A DNA stretch of 64,000 bases from Undibacterium sp. KW1 (GTDB lineage: Bacteria > Pseudomonadota > Gammaproteobacteria > Burkholderiales > Burkholderiaceae_D): NCBI RefSeq assembly GCF_009937955.1, contig NZ_AP018439.1:3782001-3846000 (forward strand), in the 5' to 3' direction. Both the position numbers and the translations under genes were made by a program. Of this stretch, positions 17,729 to 26,446 are shown in pieces; position 1 is the first letter of the stretch; each line of letters begins with the position of its first letter. The notes under the pieces were generated by a model, which worked only from the letters and a program-made list of their open reading frames with translations, had not been told where the DNA came from and ran no database searches.

Positions 17729-19027
17729 CTAGAAATAATAACGCGCCAGCAATTGCCAGCTTTGCATTTGCGGTGCAGCGCCGTAATTGCTCAGGCTCTT
17801 GCCGCTGTTGCGCTGCCATTGCAGCGCGAACTCTGTATGCTTCAGGTGGTAGCGCGCCTCCATCCATGACATGCGGCTGGAATCGGCCATGTCATAGCGG
17901 CTCATCGCCGCCAGGTCCAGGTGGTTGATCAGCGCATCCTGCCGGCTTGCATAGACAAAGACAGTGCGCTTGGCCGGTGTCTCTTGCACGCCCTGCAAAA
18001 AACGGCGGTAGATGCCATAGCTTTGCAGGGAAGCCTGCCCGAGGTTATTCCATTTTTCCTGGTCCAGGCCACCGCCGTTGTATTCGAGTTCGGCTGTCAG
18101 CGATATCCTGTTACTGGTGGTGTAGGTCAGGCCGGTCGCACTGTGATTGCGAAACGCACTGTCATCAGGATAAGTTATTCCGATTTGCCGCATGGCTTGT
18201 GTAAAGCTGGACTGGCTGCGCCCGCCCGACCATTCGGCAAACACGACCGTGGAATCATTGAGCAAGGCCGTCAGGTTCAAACCGATTTGCACCGGCTGTT
18301 TTTCTGCCTTGTACAACAAGAGCTGTGGTGTAATGCCGTCCATCACTTGCTGACTCAAAGTCAACAGCCAGCGGTCTTGCCCATTGGTAGCGGCAACATC
18401 AGGGCTAAAGCTGGAATAGTTGCGCTCGTCAGCCAGTTTGGGTGAATACAGCGCGGTCAAAGAACCGCCATTCCACAGTTTTTGCCCACGCAGCATGATA
18501 CTGCCCTGACGGTTTTCCTTGAGGCTCGCAGGATCTACTGACACCACAGAGCGCAATGCAGAAGTGCGAAAATAATCGGTAGGGTTATAACCCAGCGCCA
18601 CGCCATTGCGTGCGTTGATGCGGCCCAGGTCCAGTATCTGATCGGTCTGCACTTGCCAGCTCAGGTAAGCTTCTTTGATGGTATTGATGTCACGCGACAA
18701 CCCGGTGGCCTGTGGTGGCCAGCTCACATCCAGGCGATCAGACAGAACCGCACGCCAGCCTGGCGCGAAGGAGTTGTCGTATTGCAGGTCCAGCGACAGG
18801 CGCTGGAATTGCTGGCTAGCGCCACCAAGACGCGCGCGATTTACCCCGGCTCCGGCCTCAATAAATAAACGCCAGTTGCTGGGCTGCTCAACTGTAGCAG
18901 GCATCTGGTCCGCGACTTTCAACGCATCAAGATCAGGGTCTTGCCGGGCATAAACGTTCATTGCCAGCAAACCCATCAAGGCACAAATACCGGGTTTGAA
19001 TACAGATGGTTTGCGGCGCATCGTCAT
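17729..19027 (-). CDS. Outer-membrane beta-barrel protein of an ABC/LolA-like export cassette
   Basis: The ATG at 19027 overlaps the stop of the LolA-like gene (ATGA) and gives about 432 residues with a signal peptide ending near VYARQDP. The mature part is rich in alternating amphipathic strands and closes with an aromatic residue (WQLLARYYF), typical of outer-membrane barrels. No specific porin family is certain; phrases such as LGRINARNGVALGYNPTDYF resemble uncharacterised barrels found with LolA-like and FtsX-type genes. It is last in the MerR-regulated operon, so it probably forms or assists the outer-membrane end of the export route (inference). Confidence 0.75.
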   Translation of the reverse strand: MTMRRKPSVFKPGICALMGLLAMNVYARQDPDLDALKVADQMPATVEQPSNWRLFIEAGAGVNRARLGGASQQFQRLSLDLQYDNSFAPGWRAVLSDRLDVSWPPQATGLSRDINTIKEAYLSWQVQTDQILDLGRINARNGVALGYNPTDYFRTSALRSVVSVDPASLKENRQGSIMLRGQKLWNGGSLTALYSPKLADERNYSSFSPDVAATNGQDRWLLTLSQQVMDGITPQLLLYKAEKQPVQIGLNLTALLNDSTVVFAEWSGGRSQSSFTQAMRQIGITYPDDSAFRNHSATGLTYTTSNRISLTAELEYNGGGLDQEKWNNLGQASLQSYGIYRRFLQGVQETPAKRTVFVYASRQDALINHLDLAAMSRYDMADSSRMSWMEARYHLKHTEFALQWQRNSGKSLSNYGAAPQMQSWQLLARYYF

Positions 19028-19803
19028 TCTGGCTTGAAACGTGGCAGATAATCGCGCTGCAACCACTGATCAGGCACTTCACGCCTGACCAGGTTGGAAT
19101 AACGCATGACCGTCACCCATGTTGGGTCCAGGCCATCAATGATGACGGTCTCTGTCGGCCTGTCTATGCCCAGCTGTTTTTCATAACGGCGGTAATAGGC
19201 GGTCTTGAGCAGCTTGCCGCTTTCGGTATAAAACTTTGCCTTGACCGGGTGATTATTGCCCACCTCTATCCACATGTCGATGTGATGATAAGTGGCGTCC
19301 GGCGTGCTGGCATTCATGCTCAACTTGTTGCAATGTTTGGTCTGGCGGTCACCGTCCTGGGTGTCTTCTTCTACTGCACTTACGGCCTGATAATCCTTGG
19401 CCAGATTGACAGTCACCACGTCGCCATTCGATGCCTGGCCCAAAAGGCGCTGTTGCGGTGACATGCGTATGCTGGCCTTGCTGCTGGGGTCGTAAAACCA
19501 CAAGTCCTTGCCGCTGAAGAGGATGAGCTTGTTGGCGTCCCTGGCTGGTGCAACATAGCGTATCAGACTGCGGAACTGGCCGCTATTGGGGTCAGCCTTG
19601 GAGTAGATAGACAGGGTGCTGGTATCCGTCTGTTTGCCTGCACGGTATTCGATGAGGGTATTGGTCAGGCCAAACGGATAATCAGGATTGCGCACCACAT
19701 CACTGGCAGCCAGTATCTCTTGCGGGCTCTGGGCTGCCTGCGCAGTTCCCATGAACAATCCAGCTATGACGAAACAAACTACGGACGACTTTAAATAGTT
19801 CAT
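19024..19803 (-). CDS. Outer-membrane lipoprotein-sorting (LolA-like) periplasmic protein
   Basis: 259 residues with a signal peptide (MNYLKSSVVCFVIAGLFMGT, ending AQAA). The sequence follows the LolA-like family PF17131: QEILAASDVVRNPDYPFG, SGQFRSLIRYVAPARDANKL, GKDLWFYDPSSKASIRMSPQ, QRLLGQASNGDVV, and YYRRYEKQLGIDRPTETVII near the end. Members have the lipid-binding half-barrel and usually sit beside FtsX-type ABC transporters, as here. It likely shuttles a hydrophobic cargo across the periplasm between the ABC transporter and the barrel at 17729-19027. The cargo is unknown. Confidence 0.88.
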   Translation of the reverse strand: MNYLKSSVVCFVIAGLFMGTAQAAQSPQEILAASDVVRNPDYPFGLTNTLIEYRAGKQTDTSTLSIYSKADPNSGQFRSLIRYVAPARDANKLILFSGKDLWFYDPSSKASIRMSPQQRLLGQASNGDVVTVNLAKDYQAVSAVEEDTQDGDRQTKHCNKLSMNASTPDATYHHIDMWIEVGNNHPVKAKFYTESGKLLKTAYYRRYEKQLGIDRPTETVIIDGLDPTWVTVMRYSNLVRREVPDQWLQRDYLPRFKPE

Positions 19804-19812
19804 GATATTTCC

Positions 19813-21207
19813 TTATACATGTCTCAAAGCATCGACAATCATGAGCCTCGATGCCCGGTTAGCAGGCAGCCAGGCCGAGATCACCGTCACCAGCAAAAGA
19901 CCAATGATACTGCCTATCAGTAAAGGGATATCTTGCCATACACGCACCTGTATCAGGTAGGCATAGGAGTAGCCTGGCGGTGTCCACGCTGCACCACTGT
20001 TGTTGATCAGATAGGCAATCACCAGCGAACCAAGCAGACCGCATACCGCACCTATCGCGCCCAGCAACACACCTTCACACAGGAACAGCCGACGCAAACC
20101 GGAACGGCGCAAACCCATGGCGCGCAAGGTGCCTATCTCTACCGTGCGTTCCACCACGGCAGTGCTCATGGTATTGCCGATAGTGAAGAGGACAATCACG
20201 CCTATCAGTATGGAGATAAAGCCGAACATGGAATTCATGAACTGCACCGTCTGACCATACATGGGGTTGAGTACCTTGAAATCGAGCAGTTCCAGCGTTT
20301 GCCCCTTGACGTTCTGATCCAGCAACTGTTGCAGACGGGCGCGCGCCGCCTGCATCTGCGATGTATGTTTCAACTGTATCTGTATCGCGGTTACCTGCGC
20401 CGTGCCATTACCATAAATCAGCTTTTGTGCCTGACTCAAATGCATGGCCATATACACGTCATCCAGGGCCTTGATACCCATGTTCCTGGCTGTGATGACA
20501 CTGAGGCTGGCAACATTCGGTGCGCCATGTGAAGTTGCCGCCAGCATTTCTATGCGGGTGCCCTCTTCCTTGACGGTATTGCCCTGCTCCAGTGCGGACA
20601 GCGCTGCGATATCGCCGGGGGCCTGTGCGCTATTGTCTGCTGGTGCGGCGGGGGTGTCGTCCTGCTTGCAGTCTGGTATCTGCAAGGCCTTGCACAATTT
20701 GATCTTGCGCGCCACGCCCTCGCCTATGACCACTGCATCGGGGTTGCTGCCATTCAAAGGCAGGGGCTTGGCATAGCTTTGCATGCCGTAGTCATTCCAT
20801 TTCAGCATCTGGTTGCGCTCGGGTACAACGACGCCTAAAGCAAGTACTGAGCGTGAAACACCGGCAGAAAAATTACCGGCGAGGCCACCAAGCTGCAAGG
20901 TTGGCGTCACCACCACCAGCATGGAGGCTAGTTCCTTGTCCTGTTTGACGAGGTCAATGATGTGCTGATAATCAGCGATGCCATAGGCGGTAGGATTATC
21001 GCCACCTTCGAGGAAATAACCCTGACGCTGGATTTGCAAGTGGCCGCTGCCCTGGATAAAACCGGTTTCCATGCCATAGGTGATATTGGAGCGGTAACCG
21101 CCAAACAGCAGGATGGCAGTCAGGCCCACCACCATGGCCAGCAAGGTGGTTAATGAACGGCGACGGTTTCTGAGCAGGTTGCGCAGGGCGAGAGAAAAAG
21201 TTTTCAT
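19813..21207 (-). CDS. FtsX/MacB-type ABC permease
   Basis: 464 residues with an N-terminal membrane segment (RRRSLTTLLAMVVGLTAILL), a large periplasmic MacB-like domain, and three C-terminal membrane segments from about residue 335 (MFGFISILIGVIVLFTIGN). The conserved TVEIGTLRAMGLRRSGLRRL cytoplasmic loop is present. This is the mechanotransmission/lipoprotein-release architecture of MacB and LolC/E. The periplasmic domain has an insertion rich in Ala/Gln/Asp around residues 175-205 with two cysteines. Its start overlaps the ATPase stop (ATGA). Confidence 0.92.
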   Translation of the reverse strand: MKTFSLALRNLLRNRRRSLTTLLAMVVGLTAILLFGGYRSNITYGMETGFIQGSGHLQIQRQGYFLEGGDNPTAYGIADYQHIIDLVKQDKELASMLVVVTPTLQLGGLAGNFSAGVSRSVLALGVVVPERNQMLKWNDYGMQSYAKPLPLNGSNPDAVVIGEGVARKIKLCKALQIPDCKQDDTPAAPADNSAQAPGDIAALSALEQGNTVKEEGTRIEMLAATSHGAPNVASLSVITARNMGIKALDDVYMAMHLSQAQKLIYGNGTAQVTAIQIQLKHTSQMQAARARLQQLLDQNVKGQTLELLDFKVLNPMYGQTVQFMNSMFGFISILIGVIVLFTIGNTMSTAVVERTVEIGTLRAMGLRRSGLRRLFLCEGVLLGAIGAVCGLLGSLVIAYLINNSGAAWTPPGYSYAYLIQVRVWQDIPLLIGSIIGLLLVTVISAWLPANRASRLMIVDALRHV

Positions 21208-21923
21208 GCGCTCAACTCCACCTCGTTATTTTTTTGTTCTGCCTGCCGTTCTATGCTCACGATGCGACCATCCCGGATGAATATCGTGTCATCTGCCTCG
21301 GCCTGCACTTGCGGATCATGAGAAGAAAACACGAAGGAGACATGGCGCTCACGCTGCATTTTGCGCATCAGGCTGATGATGGCAGCACCGGTCTGGCTGT
21401 CGAGATTGGCAGTTGGCTCATCGGCCAGTACCAGTCTGGGTTCAGTTGCCAGTGCACGGGCAATCGCCACACGCTGACGCTGGCCGCCAGACAATTGACC
21501 AGGCAGATTTTGCGCCCGGTCTGCCAAGCCTACCGCGTCCAGCAGGTCAAGCACACGCTTCTTGCGCTCCCCTGCAGCGACCTTGGCCAGGATCAGCGGG
21601 TATTCGACGTTTTCATAGGTATTCAGAACAGGCAGCAGATTGAAATTCTGGAAAATAAAACCCAGGTGACGCGCCCTGAAGTCTGACAGCGCATCATCAG
21701 ACATTTGATGCACGGCCTGATCTGCGACAATCACTTCGCCACTGTCTGCCCTGTCTATGCAGCCGATGAGATTCAGCAATGTGGTTTTACCGCTGCCGGA
21801 AGGGCCAGAAATCACAGTAAAACAATTAGCCCGCAATTGCAGGTTGATATCGACCAGTGCAGGCACATCGACCGCATCGAGGTGATAGGTTTTCATGACT
21901 TGCTTCAGTACTACGGGATACAT
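21204..21923 (-). CDS. ABC transporter ATPase (LolD/MacB type)
   Basis: The ATG at 21923 (MYPVVLKQVMKTYHLDAVDV) yields 239 residues, the usual LolD-like length; the longer frame upstream has no family sequence. Walker A GPSGSGKTT, Q-loop FQNFNLLPVLNTYENVEYPL, signature LSGGQRQR, Walker B LVLADEPTANLDS and the H-loop SSHD are intact. It powers the FtsX-type permease encoded next to it. It follows the MerR gene by 49 bp and belongs to the same operon. Confidence 0.95.
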   Translation of the reverse strand: MYPVVLKQVMKTYHLDAVDVPALVDINLQLRANCFTVISGPSGSGKTTLLNLIGCIDRADSGEVIVADQAVHQMSDDALSDFRARHLGFIFQNFNLLPVLNTYENVEYPLILAKVAAGERKKRVLDLLDAVGLADRAQNLPGQLSGGQRQRVAIARALATEPRLVLADEPTANLDSQTGAAIISLMRKMQRERHVSFVFSSHDPQVQAEADDTIFIRDGRIVSIERQAEQKNNEVELSA

Positions 21924-21972
21924 AGTTACTCCAGTATGAAAATATAAATAATGAAACTCTTGTGGTGTGCTG

Positions 21973-23034
21973 TCAGCCGGCTGCATGGTCCGACAGATTG
22001 GCAGACATATCACTGACCATCAACGCCAGCATGCCTTGTTCAACAAATTGCTTCATGTCTGCTGTATAGCCACTGCCAGCCAGCATCTCTGGATGCTGCT
22101 CGTGAGCAGTCTGGACTTTCGCATGCGTAATGGGGTTTGCGCCCCAGGTGTCAGCAATCAGCCATTGCCAGTGGCGCATGAGTTTCATGATGTCGGGATG
22201 GCCAGGTGCGGGCTTGCTTTCCATCAGTTGCCGGGTCTGTGCAAATGTGTTCAGCCATTCCTGCATATTCTGCTGGCCATGTTTGCGGTAATGCTGCAAC
22301 TCATCCTGATCCAGGTAGTTTGCAAAGACATCGCAGCGTATTTCATGCAAGGCCTGTAAAATAAAATCGAGCAATTCACCGTCAATGCCGGTGATGGCCT
22401 GGGCAGAAAAATCTGTCCTGTGCATATTGCTGAGTTTGGCGAAGAAACGCGGATCATCCCCCATGCTGGTCTTGCACAAGTCTATCCACTCGCGCGCCAG
22501 ATTTTTGGCCTGTATATCAGTGGCAGGTATGCCGTTCTCCATGAGGCTGCGGACGGCGGTCACCAGTTTGGGCCATTCCTGCCTGAAATCGTTTTGTGCT
22601 GCCCGTTTTTGGAAGATGGCAATTTCTTCGGCACTGAAATACTGGCGCTGTGTCGCCATCAGGCGCAAGGTGTTGAGCCACTCATCAAGCTCCGGCTCTT
22701 TTTCTGAAGACAGTTTTTCTTCCAGTGTAGCCAGGCGATCGCGTAAATCATTCGCATCCGCAATTTGTCTGTCTATTGCACACATCTGCTGACGTATCAA
22801 CTGACGCAAGTCTGCGCCGCCACCATTGAGCATATCGCGTGCCTCTGCCAGTGACAGCCCGAGGCCACGCAGTGCCTGCACGCGGTGCAGACGGGCGACA
22901 TCATCTCTGTTATATAAACGATAACCTGATGCCGTGCGCGAAGACGGCTGCACCAGCCCTATTTCTTCATAATGATGCAGCGCACGGATAGTCAGGCCTA
23001 TGCGCTTTGCCAGTTCGCCTATCTTGAGTAACAT
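21973..23034 (-). CDS. MerR-family regulator with two TipAS-like ligand domains
   Basis: 353 residues. The N-terminal MerR helix-turn-helix is clear (KIGELAKRIGLTIRALHHYE, EIGLVQPSSRTASGYRLYN) with the dimerisation helix to about residue 115. The remainder appears to hold two related helical units, one from YFSAEEIAIFQKRAAQ and one from YLDQDELQHYRKHGQQ. Each continues into a (R/H)W-x2-L(C/I) block and resembles the TipAS antibiotic-binding domain. TipA-type regulators bind hydrophobic or peptide drugs and activate export genes. It is the first gene of the operon and should be autoregulated through the promoter at 23058-23088. Confidence 0.85.
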   Translation of the reverse strand: MLLKIGELAKRIGLTIRALHHYEEIGLVQPSSRTASGYRLYNRDDVARLHRVQALRGLGLSLAEARDMLNGGGADLRQLIRQQMCAIDRQIADANDLRDRLATLEEKLSSEKEPELDEWLNTLRLMATQRQYFSAEEIAIFQKRAAQNDFRQEWPKLVTAVRSLMENGIPATDIQAKNLAREWIDLCKTSMGDDPRFFAKLSNMHRTDFSAQAITGIDGELLDFILQALHEIRCDVFANYLDQDELQHYRKHGQQNMQEWLNTFAQTRQLMESKPAPGHPDIMKLMRHWQWLIADTWGANPITHAKVQTAHEQHPEMLAGSGYTADMKQFVEQGMLALMVSDMSANLSDHAAG

Positions 23035-23057
23035 TGCTTGCCCTTGTAGAAAGGCCC

Positions 23058-23088
23058 ATCTTAAAGTCTAACGTAACGTCAGAGTCAA
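23058..23088 (-). promoter_or_regulatory. MerR-type promoter with 19-bp spacer
   Basis: On the minus strand TTGACT (-35) and TAAGAT (-10) are separated by exactly 19 bp. The spacer contains the dyad CTGACGTTACGTTAG, with the ACGTTACGT core common in MerR/TipA-type operators. An over-long spacer that is untwisted by the regulator is the hallmark of MerR control. The MerR start codon lies 23 bp downstream. Confidence 0.75.
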
Positions 23089-23139
23089 GTAATTTCAAAA
23101 AGATTTATCGGGCTTTCTACAAATATACTTATTGGCAAG

Positions 23140-23886
23140 CTAAAAATCTGCCGATATCAAGTCCAGCCTGTCTGTACAAAAGGCATCGACACCCCAATGC
23201 AGTATTTCCGTCGCCCTTTCAGGTGTATTGACGGTATAGCAGAAAAGGCCATATCCGGCGTCTTTGATCTCCCGAGCCGTGTCTGCTGTCAAATGTTTGT
23301 GATTTGTATGCAGGGCTTTTGCAGCCAGCTCTTGCAAGCTGGCTTTCCAGTCAGGCGTGACCTTGTCCATCAAAAACCCTCGCGGAATAGTGGGTGCAGC
23401 ATGCTTGGCGGCCATCAGGGCGGCAAATGAAAATGAAGAAAACAGGGGCAGATGCAGAGCATCGGTCACAGAAACATCGGTAAACAGGGCTTGCGTCTGT
23501 TCTGCGACGATACGTCCTGTTTCTTCTTCCGCTCCTGATGAAGGCTTGATCTCCACATTCATCCATATGCCATGCTGGCGGCAAAACCTGACCACGTCTG
23601 CATACAGAGGCACAGGTTCTCCTGCGAATAGCGCTGAAAACCATTTACCAGCATCCATCTTCTGCAAATCTGCTGCCAAAGTATCAGCCACGCGGCCACT
23701 GCCAGCCACGGTTCTGCCAAATTCAGGGTCATGCATGAGCACAGGGACGCCATCCTTTGATAACATGACATCAAATTCCACGGCAGCAAAACCGTGCTCC
23801 CATCCGCAACGCATCGCAGCCAGCGTATTTTCTGGCGCCAGGCTTCCACCGCCACGGTGAGCAATGACTTTAGGATAGGGCCACAT
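23140..23886 (-). CDS. ugpQ: Glycerophosphodiester phosphodiesterase
   Basis: 248 residues, a cytoplasmic UgpQ-type enzyme without signal peptide. It hydrolyses glycerophosphodiesters to sn-glycerol 3-phosphate and an alcohol. The GDPD motifs are visible: IAHRGGGSLAPENTLAAM at the N-terminus, VEFDVMLSKDGVPVLMHDPE (catalytic E/D/H) and WMNVEIKPSSG near residue 110. The C-terminal LFCYTVNTPERATEILHWGV and DAFCTDRLDLI complete the barrel. It stands alone, divergent from the CoA-transferase gene. Confidence 0.93.
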   Translation of the reverse strand: MWPYPKVIAHRGGGSLAPENTLAAMRCGWEHGFAAVEFDVMLSKDGVPVLMHDPEFGRTVAGSGRVADTLAADLQKMDAGKWFSALFAGEPVPLYADVVRFCRQHGIWMNVEIKPSSGAEEETGRIVAEQTQALFTDVSVTDALHLPLFSSFSFAALMAAKHAAPTIPRGFLMDKVTPDWKASLQELAAKALHTNHKHLTADTAREIKDAGYGLFCYTVNTPERATEILHWGVDAFCTDRLDLISADF

Positions 23887-23933
23887 ATGCGCTCCTCACA
23901 AACTAAAAAATAATGTTAATAGGATAATCCAAG

Positions 23934-25175
23934 ATGACAAGCTCGTCGCTACAAAAAACCGCCCTGGGCCATATCCGCGTGCTGGACCTGACGCGCGTAC
24001 TCGCTGGCCCCTGGTGTGCACAAAACCTGGCAGACCTGGGTGCAGATGTCATCAAGGTAGAAAGACCAGGCAGTGGCGACGATACCCGTAGCTGGGGGCC
24101 ACCTTATTTGCGCGATGCAGAAGGCAATAACACGACAGAGGCGGCCTATTACCTCGCCGCCAACCGTGGCAAACAGGCCATCACGGTAGATATCGCCACG
24201 CCTGAAGGCCAGAATATCATCCGTCAACTGGCAGCAAAATCTGATGTCGTGCTGGAAAACTACAAGGTCGGTCAGTTAAAAAAATACGGCCTTGATTATG
24301 AATCACTGAAGCTGGTCAAGCCTGATCTGGTGTATTGCTCCATCACTGGCTTTGGCCAGGATGGCCCCTATGCCCACCGTGCTGGCTATGATTTTATCGT
24401 GCAAGGCATGGGTGGCTTCATGTCGCTGACGGGTGAACGTGATGACTTGCCTGGCGGCGGCCCGCAAAAAGCCGGGGTCGCCATCGCCGACCTCATGACT
24501 GGCATGTATGCCACCATCGCCGTCATGGCTGCCCTGACGCACAGGGACAGGACAGGCGAAGGCCAGTACATAGACATGGCCTTGCTGGATGTGCAGGTCG
24601 CCATGCTGGCCAACATGAACATGAATTACCTGGCCAGCGGCAATGCCCCCAAACGCTGGGGCAATGCCCATCCGAATATCGTGCCTTATCAGACCTTTGC
24701 GACCTCTGACGGTCATATCATTGTCGCTGCGGGTAATGATGGTCAGTATAAAAAATTTGTACAGATAGGTGGCCTGCCAGAGCTTGCAGATGACCCTCGT
24801 TTCAGCACCAACCCAAAGCGAGTAGAACACAGGGATGTGCTGGTGCCGATACTGGCAAACATGGTCAGACTCAAGAGCAAGCAGGAATGGATAGACCTGC
24901 TGGAAGAGGCCGGCGTGCCTTGCGGCCCGATCAACCGCCTGGACGAGGTATTTGCCGACCCACAGGTCGTAGCGCGTGGCATGAAGATCAAGGTTCCTCA
25001 TCCTGCTGCTGGCAGCGTTGATCTGCTGGCCAGCCCGATGAAACTTTCAGTCACCCCCGCAATTACCCCCGGCGCCCCGCCCCTGCTGGGCCAACATACC
25101 CAGGCCGTATTGGGTGAATTGCTAGGCTATGGGCCAGCGCAAATTGAGGAATTGAAGGGCAAGAACATCATCTGA
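23934..25175 (+). CDS. CaiB/BaiF family CoA-transferase
   Basis: 413 residues of the class III (family III) CoA-transferase fold. N-terminal VLDLTRVLAGPWCAQNLADL, GADVIKVERPGSGDDTRSWG, YYLAANRGKQAITVDIATPE and FGQDGPYAHRAGYDFIVQGM are all conserved. The catalytic Asp is expected in DLMTGMYATIAVMAAL near residue 190. These enzymes move CoA between organic acids, for example succinyl-CoA and glutarate, oxalate or a carnitine-type acid. The substrate is not evident from the surroundings. Confidence 0.92.
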   Translation: MTSSSLQKTALGHIRVLDLTRVLAGPWCAQNLADLGADVIKVERPGSGDDTRSWGPPYLRDAEGNNTTEAAYYLAANRGKQAITVDIATPEGQNIIRQLAAKSDVVLENYKVGQLKKYGLDYESLKLVKPDLVYCSITGFGQDGPYAHRAGYDFIVQGMGGFMSLTGERDDLPGGGPQKAGVAIADLMTGMYATIAVMAALTHRDRTGEGQYIDMALLDVQVAMLANMNMNYLASGNAPKRWGNAHPNIVPYQTFATSDGHIIVAAGNDGQYKKFVQIGGLPELADDPRFSTNPKRVEHRDVLVPILANMVRLKSKQEWIDLLEEAGVPCGPINRLDEVFADPQVVARGMKIKVPHPAAGSVDLLASPMKLSVTPAITPGAPPLLGQHTQAVLGELLGYGPAQIEELKGKNII

Positions 25176-25309
25176 CGAATGGCAGCAAGGCAGCAGGCGT
25201 CGTTTTTGCAAACCCTGGCGACAAAAAACCGGGGCTTCATCCTAAAGCGCTCCGCAGCCTACGCCAAAGTCGCTAAGCTTATGCCCATCACTATTTCCCT
25301 GGCAAAACA

Positions 25310-26446
25310 ATGATCAAACAGTATTATTTGCGCACAGTGTCCGCCCTGTTATCAAGCCTGACACCAACATGGCGCGAGCGCATATACAAGATTTTGTCGG
25401 ATATGCCGCGTCTGCTGGGCATCAATCTGGCCTGCGGCTTTGCTGTCACCTACGTACTGCGCACAGGAGGCAGCCTGTTCGTGAACGTTACCGTTTCCAT
25501 GTTCATAGGCTTTTCTGCCTATACCCTCATCAACGGTACAAAGCAGTTGATCTGGCGGGACAAGGAGCCCCATGTCATCGGCTTTTACCTGATGTGCCTG
25601 CTGGTTGCGCCACTGGCTTTTTTCGTCGGTCTGCTGATTGCGTCCTATCTGCTCAATTTTTCCATCAATGCCTTTTCCCATTTCCAGTGGAACCATGTGA
25701 GCAATTTTGTCATCATGACCTGCATCGTCAGTCTTGTGGCAGCCTGGTCTTTCTGGAACCGGGGGAAAATGGCAGAGCTGGTCGCCGCTGCCGAAGCAGA
25801 AAAAGCAAAAAATGCAGCCATAGAAAAACAAGCTCTGCAAGCGCAATTACAAATGCTGCAAGCGCAAATAGAGCCGCATATGCTGTTCAACACCCTGGCC
25901 AATCTGCAGGGCCTGATAGCGATCGACCCTGAGCGCGCCCAGCACATGCTGGCGCAACTGATCATTTACCTGCGCAACACTCTTAGCTCTTCGCGTGCTG
26001 AACAAACCAGCCTGAAGCAGGAGTTCACCCTCATGCAAGCCTATCTGGAACTGCTCGCCATACGCATGGGAAAGCGCCTACGATACACAATGGACTTGCC
26101 CGATGCCTTGCAGCAGACCAGCATTGCCCCCATGCTCTTGCAACCATTGGTAGAAAACGCCATCAAGCATGGTCTGGAGCCAAAAATGGAAGGTGGCAGC
26201 ATCCATGTCGTCGCTGAAGCCGTGACAGGACAATTGCACCTGAAAGTCATCGATACCGGCCTGGGCCTGCCTTTCAATTACGATGATAGCCATGTTGCGA
26301 GCACCGACGGACTGCACGTAGGCAATGCCAATATCCGTGACCGCCTGCTTGCCCTGTATGGCCCACAAGCCAGCCTGACACTGACGGCCAACGCGCCTGA
26401 AGGGGCGATTGCCCATTTGACTATTCCATTACCACAATTACCATGA
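25310..26446 (+). CDS. LytS/YehU-type sensor histidine kinase
   Basis: 378 residues. Four hydrophobic segments occupy roughly residues 30-165, followed by a short coiled coil (AAEAEKAKNAAIEKQALQAQ). The His_kinase domain (PF06580) begins LQAQIEPHMLFNTLANLQGL with the phospho-acceptor His. The ATPase has LLQPLVENAIKHGLEPKMEG (N box) and VIDTGLGLPF (G box). The stop overlaps the response-regulator start as ATGA, so the two form a two-component system. The stimulus is unknown. Confidence 0.93.
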   Translation: MIKQYYLRTVSALLSSLTPTWRERIYKILSDMPRLLGINLACGFAVTYVLRTGGSLFVNVTVSMFIGFSAYTLINGTKQLIWRDKEPHVIGFYLMCLLVAPLAFFVGLLIASYLLNFSINAFSHFQWNHVSNFVIMTCIVSLVAAWSFWNRGKMAELVAAAEAEKAKNAAIEKQALQAQLQMLQAQIEPHMLFNTLANLQGLIAIDPERAQHMLAQLIIYLRNTLSSSRAEQTSLKQEFTLMQAYLELLAIRMGKRLRYTMDLPDALQQTSIAPMLLQPLVENAIKHGLEPKMEGGSIHVVAEAVTGQLHLKVIDTGLGLPFNYDDSHVASTDGLHVGNANIRDRLLALYGPQASLTLTANAPEGAIAHLTIPLPQLP

